Positions 57,279 to 64,000 of a stretch of DNA of 64,000 bases are shown here, one piece after another. Under the pieces are notes generated by a model. That model saw only the letters and a program-made list of their open reading frames with translations. It was not told the DNA's origin and searched no databases. This DNA is from Kibdelosporangium sp. MJ126-NF4. GTDB taxonomy: Bacteria; Actinomycetota; Actinomycetes; Mycobacteriales; Pseudonocardiaceae. The DNA lies in assembly GCF_000826545.1 (NCBI RefSeq), contig NZ_CDME01000015.1, positions 62,001 through 126,000 of the forward strand, written 5' to 3'. How positions within the stretch are numbered: the stretch's first letter is position 1; every line of letters starts with the position of its first letter. The position numbers were made by a program, and so were the translations under genes.

Positions 57279-58052
57279 TCACATCCGTTCAGGGGCCGGG
57301 ACACCGACCGTCCCAAGGCCGTTCGCCAGCACTTGCCGCACCGCGCGCGACAGCCGCAGCCGCGCGAGGTGCACCGCGGCGACCTCGTCGTCGCCTTGCG
57401 GGAGGATCTTGCACTCCGGGGTGTCGTACCACCGGTGCAACGCGTCCGCCAGCCGTTCCAGGTATCGCGCGACCCGGTCGGGCGCGACGCCGTCGAACTC
57501 GCCGAGGGCCCGGATCACGGCACCCTCACGCTCGTGCGTGACCAACCCTAGATCGGCGCCGGTCGGATCCATGCCGAATTTCAGGGAGTTGTCCACCACT
57601 GAGCAAATGCGGGCGTGCGCGTGTTGCACAGCGAAGACAGGGTTCTGCGGGATCCGCCGTTTGCGCAGGTCAGGATCGACATCCTGCCAGGCGTCCGGAA
57701 CAGGCGGGCGAGCGCCGTAGCGCGCGCCCAGCGCCTCGATGTCGGTGACGACCCCGGTCAGCGCCGTGTTCGTCAGCCTCAAGTTGACGAAGCCCGGCTC
57801 GACCGCCTCGGCCGCGACGATCTCGTCACCTCCGGCCAGCGCGTGGGCCAGCCACCGGGCCAGATCGTGCGGCGCGACCCCCACCAGGCTGCCGACTCGC
57901 AGCGGGAGCGCGGTCGCGAAGTCCCCGTGCGCCGGGTTGTCCGGCCGCCTGAGATCGACCGATTCGGGCAGCACGGTACTGTCGAGTCCTCGGTCGGCGA
58001 GGACCTCGACGGCAGCGGCCCGAACCTTCTCGGCGAGCACGGCGGGGTTCAC
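57279..58052 (-). CDS. nrtL: ArgS-related anticodon-binding protein NrtL
   Basis: The 257-residue protein is arginyl-tRNA synthetase without its catalytic core. The N-terminal ArgS additional domain (about residues 1-100, HGDFATALPLRVG, then FVNLRLT) is joined directly to the C-terminal DALR anticodon-binding domain (about 140-257, AHARICSVV, RYLERLADALHRWYD, LARLRLSRAVRQVL). The HIGH and KMSKS motifs of the synthetase are absent. Such proteins are widespread in actinobacteria and annotated NrtL; the role is not established. In M. tuberculosis the full argS takes this place before lysA, so it likely arose from an argS copy. The GTG at 58052 is the first start with domain similarity. Confidence 0.85.
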   Translation of the reverse strand: MNPAVLAEKVRAAAVEVLADRGLDSTVLPESVDLRRPDNPAHGDFATALPLRVGSLVGVAPHDLARWLAHALAGGDEIVAAEAVEPGFVNLRLTNTALTGVVTDIEALGARYGARPPVPDAWQDVDPDLRKRRIPQNPVFAVQHAHARICSVVDNSLKFGMDPTGADLGLVTHEREGAVIRALGEFDGVAPDRVARYLERLADALHRWYDTPECKILPQGDDEVAAVHLARLRLSRAVRQVLANGLGTVGVPAPERM

Positions 58053-58131
58053 TCCGCGCAGTCTAGGTAGAGCGCCCCGACCTGGACGAACCGGCTCTTG
58101 AAGACCACCTGACGAAAGGGTGTCGCTTACC

Positions 58132-58854
58132 GTGCGTATCCGACCGATCCTCGCCGCCGGACTGGTCCTGCTGGCGACTGCCTGCAGCGGTGGGGGCAAC
58201 AGCAAGTCGCCCTTCCCCACGGTGGTGGACGGCCCGTCCACCGAGTCCGGGGCAGGTGACGGGACAGAGCCATCGATGCCGCGGCCGCCGAAGAACACCG
58301 GCAAGCAGGCGCCTGAGCCCAACGACGCCGAGGCGCCGAAGAAGATCCAGGGCATCGAGGTCAAGCCGTACAGCACCCGCAACCACGTGGAGAACCCGCA
58401 GCGGGTGGCCTACGACCAGAACCCGCCGTTCGGCGGAAGCCACGACCAGAGCTGGGCGACGTGCAGCGGCGTTGTCTATACCAAAGCCGTCCGCAATGAG
58501 AACATGGTGCACTCGCTCGAACACGGCGCGGTGTGGATCGCCTACAACCCGACCACCCTGCCGAAGTCGGGCGTCGACAAGCTGGCGGAGAAGGTCGAAG
58601 GTGTGCCGTACATGGTGATGTCGCCCTACCCCGAGCTGGACAAGCCCGTCTCCCTGCAGGCATGGGGCCACCGGCTCAAGCTGGACGACCCGGCCGACCC
58701 TCGGGTGGACGAGTTCGTCGAGGCGCTGAAGCTGAACAAGGCCACGTACCCGGAACCGGGCGCGACCTGCGACAACCCGTCCTTCGACCAGGACAACCCG
58801 CCACCGTTCGACCCCAGCCCGGCTCCGGCGGGCTCCGAACCAGTCGGCAGTTGA
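58132..58854 (+). CDS. DUF3105 lipoprotein
   Basis: The 240-residue protein has a signal peptide and lipobox (LVLLATAC) and a DUF3105 domain with QRVAYDQNPPFGGSHDQSW, NMVHSLEHGAVWIAYNP and VMSPYPELDKPVSLQAWG. The repeated His/Glu positions (GGSHD, HSLEHG) could bind metal. The GTG at 58132 is chosen; a GTG at 58120 sits within the ribosome site. A second DUF3105 gene and a DUF305 gene follow on the same strand, suggesting one transcription unit. Function is unknown. It is divergent from nrtL across 79 bases. Confidence 0.83.
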   Translation: MRIRPILAAGLVLLATACSGGGNSKSPFPTVVDGPSTESGAGDGTEPSMPRPPKNTGKQAPEPNDAEAPKKIQGIEVKPYSTRNHVENPQRVAYDQNPPFGGSHDQSWATCSGVVYTKAVRNENMVHSLEHGAVWIAYNPTTLPKSGVDKLAEKVEGVPYMVMSPYPELDKPVSLQAWGHRLKLDDPADPRVDEFVEALKLNKATYPEPGATCDNPSFDQDNPPPFDPSPAPAGSEPVGS

Positions 58855-58926
58855 CACCCAGCAGACACGTGGTCCTTACACTGTCCCACGGTGGTCGGTA
58901 AGTAACGAAACGAGGTCCGGATCGGC

Positions 58927-59823
58927 ATGGCCAGCGGCACGAAGAACAAGAGTGGCGGCTCCAAGTCGGCTAGAGGCGGCGGCGGCAAGAGCGTCAAGGC
59001 CATGCGGTCCGCGGCCGCGGTCAAGAAGCCGAAACCGTGGGGCACCGTTGCGCTCGTTTTCGCTCTCGTGGCCCTTGCCGTGGTGGTGATCGGCTACTCG
59101 GTGATGAAGGTCAACGAGGCCACCGCCTGGCAGCCGTCGGACGGCAACCAGGACCCGTCCGAGGACATCTCGGGCGTCGTGAAGGTCAAGTACGACGCGG
59201 CCATCCACATCAAGGCCACCCAGCGTGTCGCCTACGACCAGTCGCCGCCGTTCGGCGGGCCGCACGACGAGGTCTGGGCCGACTGCAACGGCACGGTCTA
59301 CGCGAACCCGGTGCGCAGCGAGAACATGGTCCACATGATGGAGCACGGCGCCATCTGGATCGCCTACAACCCGGACAAGATCAAGGGCGCCGACCTCGAC
59401 GCGCTGAAGAACAAGGTCACGGGCCAGGACTTCATCGCCATCTCGCCGTACCCCGGACTGGACAAGCCGTTCTCGCTGCAGTCGTGGGGCCACCAGCTCA
59501 AGCTGGACAACGTCAACGACGAGCGCGTCGACCAGTTCATCCGGTCGCTGAAGCGCAACAACTTCCAGTTCCCCGAGCCGCAGGCGCGCTGTGACGCCTC
59601 GCCGGGTCTCTTCGACCCGACGAACCCGCCGCCGCTTGACACCAGCCCGATGCCCGCGGACGCCGTGAAGATGGACGGCACCGGCGCGACCAAGGGGCAG
59701 GTGCAGAACGGCCAGGAGATGCCGCCAGTCCCGCCGTCGGGTGCACCGTCGGCCCCGGTCGTACCGCCCGTGTCCGGTGGCCAGCAGCCGCCGGTCCCCG
59801 GAACACAGCAACCGAACAAATGA
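58927..59823 (+). CDS. DUF3105 membrane-anchored protein
   Basis: The 298-residue protein has a basic cytoplasmic head, one membrane helix (about residues 38-61), the DUF3105 domain (about 80-225; QRVAYDQSPPFGGPHDEVW, NMVHMMEHGAIWIAYNP, AISPYPGLDKPFSLQSWG) and a Pro/Gln-rich tail. It is a paralogue of the preceding lipoprotein with a different membrane anchor. Its stop overlaps the start of the DUF305 gene (ATGA), so the two are coupled. The conserved HD and HG positions suggest metal binding. Confidence 0.83.
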   Translation: MASGTKNKSGGSKSARGGGGKSVKAMRSAAAVKKPKPWGTVALVFALVALAVVVIGYSVMKVNEATAWQPSDGNQDPSEDISGVVKVKYDAAIHIKATQRVAYDQSPPFGGPHDEVWADCNGTVYANPVRSENMVHMMEHGAIWIAYNPDKIKGADLDALKNKVTGQDFIAISPYPGLDKPFSLQSWGHQLKLDNVNDERVDQFIRSLKRNNFQFPEPQARCDASPGLFDPTNPPPLDTSPMPADAVKMDGTGATKGQVQNGQEMPPVPPSGAPSAPVVPPVSGGQQPPVPGTQQPNK

Positions 59824-60557
59824 CCGTCGACGATCGCGTGGACGACGAGGCCCTTGTCGAGGAGGACGAGGATCCACGCCCCAGCGGGCAGCGGATCCTC
59901 ATCTTCTCGGCCGCGGCCGTCGCGATCCTGCTCGTCGGTGCCGCGATCGGGATGCTGATCACGCTGACAATGACCAACCAGACGGCCCTCAATCCCAGCC
60001 CGGACTCGATCGACGTCGGTTTCGCGCAGGACATGTCCACGCACCACCTGCAGGCCGTGAGCATGGCGAGCTGGGCGCGTGACCACACGTCGGATCAGGT
60101 GGTCAAGACGCTGGCGTTCGACATCGAGGGCACCCAGAAGGGCCAGGTCGGCATGATGGCCGGGTACCTGGACGTCTGGGGGCAGCCGGAGTCGCGGCCG
60201 CCGAACCGGCAGGCGATGAGCTGGATGGCCACCAACGCGGCGGGCGCGCACCAGCACGGTTCGAACCCCGAGCACCCCGGCATGCAGCCGGGCCAGCTGA
60301 TGCCGGGCATGGCCACGCAGGAGGAGCTGGCCAAGATGCGCAAGATGACCGGCAAGGAGCTGGACGTCTACTTCCTCCAGCTGATGCTCCGCCACCACGA
60401 AGGCGGCCTGTCGATGGCCCAGTACGGCGAGACCCACGTCGCACTGCCGCCGTTGCGCAACCTGGCGCGCACGATCGTGGTCTCGCAGTCCGGCGAGGCG
60501 CAGTACATGAAGAGCCTGCTGGCTGAGCGCGGCGCCCAGCCACTGCCCAGTAACTAA
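59820..60557 (+). CDS. DUF305 His/Met-rich membrane-anchored protein
   Basis: The 245-residue protein has a short acidic head, one membrane helix (about residues 25-50) and an extracytoplasmic four-helix DUF305 domain with DMSTHHLQAVSMASWA and MLRHHEGGLSMAQYG. Between the helix pairs lies a loop rich in His and Met (HQHGSNPEHPGMQPGQLMPG). Related DUF305 proteins are linked to copper handling, and the His/Met pattern fits copper or another soft metal. It is co-translated with the DUF3105 gene before it. Its stop overlaps the stop of the convergent ROK gene by four bases. Confidence 0.83.
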   Translation: MTVDDRVDDEALVEEDEDPRPSGQRILIFSAAAVAILLVGAAIGMLITLTMTNQTALNPSPDSIDVGFAQDMSTHHLQAVSMASWARDHTSDQVVKTLAFDIEGTQKGQVGMMAGYLDVWGQPESRPPNRQAMSWMATNAAGAHQHGSNPEHPGMQPGQLMPGMATQEELAKMRKMTGKELDVYFLQLMLRHHEGGLSMAQYGETHVALPPLRNLARTIVVSQSGEAQYMKSLLAERGAQPLPSN

Positions 60558-61735
60558 GAGGTCTTGCGCTCCAGCGCGCGATCGAACACCGCTTCGCGCG
60601 CTGAGCCGAGGCCCATCGCGATCGCGCCGGACAGCACGGCGGTCTCCCCGAGCTCACCGGCGACGATCTTGGGCCGCAGCGGGGTGGTGCTGCGCAGGGC
60701 CTGTTCGAGCGGTTCGGCCAGCAGGTCGGTGTTCGAGCCGATTCCGCCGCCGAGAACGACGAGCTCCGGGTCGATCACGGCCGCGACAGCGCCGACGACG
60801 AACGCCAACTGCTTGGCCTCCTCGGCGACCGCGCGCAGCGCCTGCCTGTCGCCCTTGCGGGCCAGTTCGAAAACTTCCTTGGCGCTCCTGGCCTCCAGGC
60901 CGTGCTGGCGGGCCTTGCGGACCACCGAGTCGCCGGAGACCTCGTTCTCCAGCATGCCGCGATCAGGCGGCGTGCCATAGGCCGTGCCGTAGGGCAGGTA
61001 GCCGATCTCGCCCGCGGCCCCGTGCGCGCCGCGGAACAGCTGGCCGTTGACGACGATGCCCATCCCGATGCCCGTGCCGACCATGATCGACACGAACGTG
61101 TCGGCTCCCCGGGCGGCTCCGGAGGTCATCTCCCCCACGGCGGCGAGATTCGCGTCGTTCTCCACCACGACACCCTGACCGAGCGCGCCCGTGAGGTCTT
61201 CGAGCAGGCCGCGCCTGCCCCAGCCGGGGAGGTTCTGCGCGTGCTGCAGCGCGCCGGTCTTGGCGTCGGGGACGCCGGGGCTGCCGACGACAGTGGAGAC
61301 CACATCGGCCTGGCTGATCCCGGCGGCCGCGACGGTGCTCGTACCGAGTTCGGACAGCATGTTGACGAGGCTTCGCGCGCTGCGGCAGCGATTGCGTTCA
61401 TCCACTCTGGACACGATGGTGCCGGAGAGGTCGGCGACGGCAAGCCGGAGGCGTTCCCTGCCCACATCGACGCCGAGCACGAACCCGGCGGCGGGGTTCT
61501 CGCCGTACACGACAGCGGAACGGCCGGGCCCGGTGGACGTGCGGCCGATCTCGCGGACCAACTGGCGCCGCTCGAGGTCGAGAAGTGCTTGGCCGACCGT
61601 CGGTTTGGACAGGCCGGTGTCCTTGGCCAGGCGCGGGCGCGTGGCAGGGCCGACAGTGCGCAACCGGGCGAGAACTGCTCGTTGGTTCAGTTCACGCATT
61701 CCGGCCGGTGTACCCACCTGCGGCGTTCTGCCCAC
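60554..61735 (-). CDS. ROK-family transcriptional repressor
   Basis: The 393-residue protein has an N-terminal winged helix (about residues 16-65, LARLRTVGPATRPRLAKDTG, LSKPTVGQALLDLE) and a C-terminal ROK sugar-kinase-like domain with GVDVGRERLRLAVADL, TGIGMGIVVNGQLFRGAHG and GEIGYLP. The usual zinc motif CxCGxxGCxE after GEIGYLP is missing; the corresponding stretch has no cysteines, so it probably lacks the structural zinc. It is likely a sugar-sensing repressor. The GTG at 61735 is preceded by AAAGGAGTG. An inverted repeat at 61777-61797 is a likely autoregulatory operator. Confidence 0.88.
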   Translation of the reverse strand: MGRTPQVGTPAGMRELNQRAVLARLRTVGPATRPRLAKDTGLSKPTVGQALLDLERRQLVREIGRTSTGPGRSAVVYGENPAAGFVLGVDVGRERLRLAVADLSGTIVSRVDERNRCRSARSLVNMLSELGTSTVAAAGISQADVVSTVVGSPGVPDAKTGALQHAQNLPGWGRRGLLEDLTGALGQGVVVENDANLAAVGEMTSGAARGADTFVSIMVGTGIGMGIVVNGQLFRGAHGAAGEIGYLPYGTAYGTPPDRGMLENEVSGDSVVRKARQHGLEARSAKEVFELARKGDRQALRAVAEEAKQLAFVVGAVAAVIDPELVVLGGGIGSNTDLLAEPLEQALRSTTPLRPKIVAGELGETAVLSGAIAMGLGSAREAVFDRALERKTS

Positions 61736-61776
61736 GTATCACTCCTTTGACAGCCTCAGGCGAGTGTACGTGCTGA

Positions 61777-61797
61777 AGTTAGGAAATCTTCCTAACT
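61777..61797. promoter_or_regulatory. Operator-like inverted repeat upstream of the ROK gene
   Basis: AGTTAGGAA and TTCCTAACT are separated by ATC. A/T-rich dyads of the TTAGGAAA...TTTCCTAA type are known binding sites of ROK repressors in Streptomyces. The site lies between the CDF stop and the ROK start and can control the ROK gene. Confidence 0.65.
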
Positions 61798-62713
61798 ACC
61801 AGCTGAGTTCCCGGCATTTGACGGAAGACTGCTCGACCTGGAGCGTCGCGTGTTCGATGGAGTAATTGTCCGCGAGCAGGCCTTGGGCCGCAACGAGGAT
61901 ATCGGTCTGATCGGCACCGTCCACCATGGTCAGATGCGCGGAGACGACCTCCATGCCGCTGGTGAGCGTCCAGACATGCAGGTCATGGACCTCGGAGACA
62001 CCGGGAAGAGTGGTGAGGTCGGCGGTCATCTGCTTGACGTCGACGCCCTCGGGGGCATGCTGGAAGAGAATGCGCAACGCACTGCGACCAAGCCGGTACG
62101 CGCGGGGAAGAACAAAGAGGCCGATACCGATACCGATGACCGGGTCGGCATAGCGCCAGCCGAAAACGAGAGTGACAAGACCGGAGATGAGAACGCCGAT
62201 AGATCCGATCATATCGGCCATCACCTCGAGATAAGCACCCCGAACATTGAGGCTCTCCTTCGCACCGGCGCGAAGCATCAGGAAAGCGACGACGTTCATC
62301 AGAAGCCCAATAGTGGCAACGATGGTGACCGGAAGCCCGGGAACCTCAGGAGGAGCCCCGAACCGCCCGACGGCCTCGTAGAGCACCCACCCGGCAACAA
62401 CGAAAAGCAGGACAGCATTGACAAGCGCGGCCAACACCTCGGAGCGGTACAGCCCAAACGTCCGCCCCTGCCCAGTCGAAGACCGCCGCGCGACCACGAT
62501 GGCGACGGCGGCGAGCGTGACCCCGAAGACATCGGTGAAGACATGCGCGGAGTCGGCGAGAAGGGCGAGAGAAGAAGTGGCAAGCCCCACACTGATCTGA
62601 AGAACGAAGGTGACAAGCCCCAACCCGACGGCGATCCACAACCGCCGCAGATGCCGACCCCCAGCAGACATCGCCTGCTCAGCCGACACCCCATGCCCAT
62701 GTCCGTGACTCAT
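61796..62713 (-). CDS. Cation diffusion facilitator, CzcD/ZitB type
   Basis: CDF proteins export divalent metals, mostly zinc, by proton exchange. The 305-residue protein has a His-rich N-terminus (MSHGHGHG), six membrane helices, metal-site residues in LADSAHVFTD and the weaker VMADMIGS (where most members have HxxxD), and a cytoplasmic C-terminal domain with VHDLHVWTL. The missing second histidine could change metal specificity. The ATG at 62713 has GAGGAGG upstream. Codons ending in T and GGG are much more common than in neighbouring genes, a sign of different origin. The ROK gene follows but is separated by an operator. Confidence 0.9.
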   Translation of the reverse strand: MSHGHGHGVSAEQAMSAGGRHLRRLWIAVGLGLVTFVLQISVGLATSSLALLADSAHVFTDVFGVTLAAVAIVVARRSSTGQGRTFGLYRSEVLAALVNAVLLFVVAGWVLYEAVGRFGAPPEVPGLPVTIVATIGLLMNVVAFLMLRAGAKESLNVRGAYLEVMADMIGSIGVLISGLVTLVFGWRYADPVIGIGIGLFVLPRAYRLGRSALRILFQHAPEGVDVKQMTADLTTLPGVSEVHDLHVWTLTSGMEVVSAHLTMVDGADQTDILVAAQGLLADNYSIEHATLQVEQSSVKCRELSW

Positions 62714-62832
62714 CACGCCTCCTCACTCACGGTCAACATATAGCGACATGCGCATGAATACAACCCGGGGTGACCCACGCCCCACCGAATACCCCCGTGA
62801 CACATACGCTAAGCTTCGGTACGTAAGACCAA

Positions 62833-62904
62833 GCCCCTGTAGCTCAGGGGATAGAGCACCGCCCTCCGGAGGCGGGAGCGCAGGTTCGAATCCTGCCAGG
62901 GGCA
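62833..62904 (+). tRNA. tRNA-Arg (anticodon CCG)
   Basis: The 72-base sequence folds into a standard cloverleaf: acceptor stem GCCCCTG/CAGGGGC, D arm with GCTC/GAGC, anticodon stem CCGCC/GGCGG with loop CTCCGGA, four-base variable loop and T arm GCAGG/CCTGC with TTCGAAT. The anticodon CCG reads CGG arginine codons. CCA is not encoded. Possible promoter hexamers GTGACA (62797-62802) and TACGTA (62820-62825) lie 17 bases apart just upstream. A damaged integrase gene follows within 350 bases, so the tRNA may have been an integration site. Confidence 0.95.
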
Positions 62905-63251
62905 CGGTCAGATAGAGGCGGGTTTGCGTGCGGTATGTCCGCAGGTAGACCCGTCTTTCTGCGTTCGTCCGCTCTGATCCTCATGGGCGTGCGGGCTGGC
63001 TGGACAGTGGCCTCGTGACATAGAGCAAGACACAGTAGCCACTCGGACTGAACCCGCTGCTCACTCTCTGGCTGGCCTGATGTCTCGAACGTCCCGATCT
63101 CCGGTGCCGAGTTGAGGATCGTGGCAGCGTGTTGCCCACCTGGACTGTGGGCATGATGAAGTCCTCGAATGCGGGTACGCACGCGCTGAGTAAATTCGTT
63201 GGTACATCAGCCTTTCAGCGCCTCACCGGCGCAGCAGCGGCAATGCGCTAG
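62905..63251. other. Non-coding stretch between the tRNA and the integrase remnant
   Basis: No gene is supported here. An open frame on the minus strand reads through the tRNA and contains RIRTCAPASGG, a known artefact of translating tRNA sequence. No repeat of the tRNA 3' end is visible that would mark an attachment site. Confidence 0.6.
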
Positions 63252-63780
63252 GCGTTTCAGATTGGCCACAACGCGACTTTCGCCCGGGACTCATCCGCCC
63301 TGCTTCACTCCCCGGCAGAACAATCCGATGCCGCAGCGAGCAGCACAGCATCGCTGGGACAGCGATTCCACCGCCTCGTTCAGCCCCTTGACATCCGGAC
63401 CACGCTACACAAACTGCGCCACTACAACGCCACCGAACTCATCCTCGCGGGCACCGATCTGCGCACTGTCGCCGGACGACTGGAGCACTTCGACTGCGGC
63501 ACCACCCTCACGACGTACACGGCCTGGATCGACGGAGCCAACGCAGCCACCTCCGAGTCGCGCTCAGCAGACCGCCACAGACTTGCGCAAAGCCATCACC
63601 AATCGGCAGCACCAACCCGGCGAACGCTTTCCACCCATCAAGACCCTGGCCACCTACTTCAACGTCTCTTCCAGCACCATGCACCGAGCGATCACACAAC
63701 TCGCACAATGGAACCTAGTCACTTCCATCGCCGGACAGCCCACCATCGTCGTGGCAGACCCGCCTCCCCTCCTTCCCACA
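63252..63780 (+). pseudogene. Frameshifted remnant of a tyrosine integrase with a GntR-like tail
   Basis: One frame (open from 63252) encodes the end of a tyrosine recombinase: LHKLRHYNATELILAGTDLR in part with the catalytic RH, then VAGRLEH and the tyrosine in TLTTYTAWIDGAN. A different frame then encodes a winged-helix segment of GntR type (DLRKAITNRQHQPGERFPPI, KTLATYFNVSSSTMHRAITQ). Integrases of actinobacterial integrative elements often carry such a C-terminal extension, so both parts probably belonged to one gene now broken near 63540-63590. The N-terminal two thirds of the recombinase are missing. It lies about 350 bases after tRNA-Arg. Confidence 0.7.
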
Positions 63781-63895
63781 ACAAGAAAGGGCCTACCGCC
63801 ACTCGTCAGCCCTCCAGAGCAACTGGATCGCCCGCGACACCGACAACGTCATACTCAACAACGGACACACGACCGCCGACCACGAGTCGCCGGAC

Positions 63896-64000
63896 TCAAG
63901 CCTGTCCACAATAGACGTAGTCGGTGAAGTACGGCGCCTGCCTGTCGCGGAAGAACTCCGTGAGGATCACAACACCTGCGGCTCGGTGAACCGCCCGAGT
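63896..64000 (-). CDS. 3' end of a gene entering from the right edge
   Basis: The minus-strand frame is open from the edge to a TGA at 63896 (34 codons). It includes VVILTEFFRDRQAPYFTDYV, whose last half resembles a segment of molybdopterin oxidoreductases such as nitrate reductase alpha chains; after DYV the sequence departs from that family and stops. It may be a gene fragment truncated at this point. Evidence is short and the call is tentative. Confidence 0.3.
   Translation of the reverse strand, partial: TRAVHRAAGVVILTEFFRDRQAPYFTDYVYCGQA

Noticed and set aside
62844..63182. Minus-strand frame of 112 codons over the tRNA
   Set aside because: It reads through tRNA-Arg and contains the RIRTCA string, a common artefact of translated tRNA genes.

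Overview
The window is a high-GC actinobacterial chromosome segment. Gene content and order point to the Pseudonocardiaceae or a close relative: DUF5753/DUF397 regulator pairs, a DUF2550 gene behind atpC, NrtL, SigK/RskA, and many GTG starts. The backbone (nrtL-lysA-hom-thrC-thrB, rho, rpmE, prfA, prmC, threonylcarbamoyl-AMP synthase, GlcNAc-1-P transferase, atpI-B-E-F-H-A-G-D, atpC, DUF2550, cobalamin adenosyltransferase, murA) matches the order I know from Mycobacterium tuberculosis; glyA is an addition. No taxonomic marker gene is present, so the family assignment is inference. Layout, left to right: 1-2786 is an ectoine/hydroxyectoine-type ABC importer operon (ehuB-C-D-A, ATPase cut by the edge); 2849-4843 is an AdoCbl-dependent ethylmalonyl-CoA mutase (meaA); 4844-5911 has no gene but holds two inverted copies of a dispersed element with a long hairpin; 5912-9709 holds an intradiol-dioxygenase-fold protein, murA, a FadR-type regulator and a cobalamin adenosyltransferase that can supply AdoCbl to MeaA; 9788-11705 is an XRE/DUF5753 plus DUF397 module; 11903-13227 is sigK-rskA; 13280-14141 is atpC with its DUF2550 follower. 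From 14142 to 33205 a block of about 19 kb separates atpC from atpD: an ECF sigma factor with a membrane partner, a secreted PQQ-dependent sugar dehydrogenase, a complete PQQ cofactor operon (pqqA-C-D-E-B), a lipoprotein, a frameshifted AfsR/SARP regulator, an alpha/beta hydrolase, a third copy of the dispersed element, and two very large paralogous secreted metalloproteases. From 33206 to 43702 come atpD to atpI, the lipid-linked sugar transferase, glyA and the tRNA-modification gene. From 43758 to 47332 there is an unrecognised cluster in which a membrane protein and a small coupled protein share a Gly/Asn-rich motif. From 47333 to 58052 come the translation-termination genes, rho and the threonine/lysine pathway operon. 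From 58132 to 62713 lie two DUF3105 proteins, a His/Met-rich DUF305 protein, a ROK repressor with its operator and a CDF metal exporter. The right end has tRNA-Arg(CCG), a frameshifted integrase remnant and the 3' end of a cut gene. Working together: the PQQ operon can supply the cofactor for the neighbouring exported dehydrogenase; MeaA and the adenosyltransferase form a cofactor-enzyme pair; the atp genes encode one F1Fo complex although the transcription unit is broken. The observations I rate highest are the dispersed hairpin element, whose pairing is preserved only if one strand is read as RNA, the split of the ATP synthase operon, and the motif shared by the two adjacent genes at 45342-47332.
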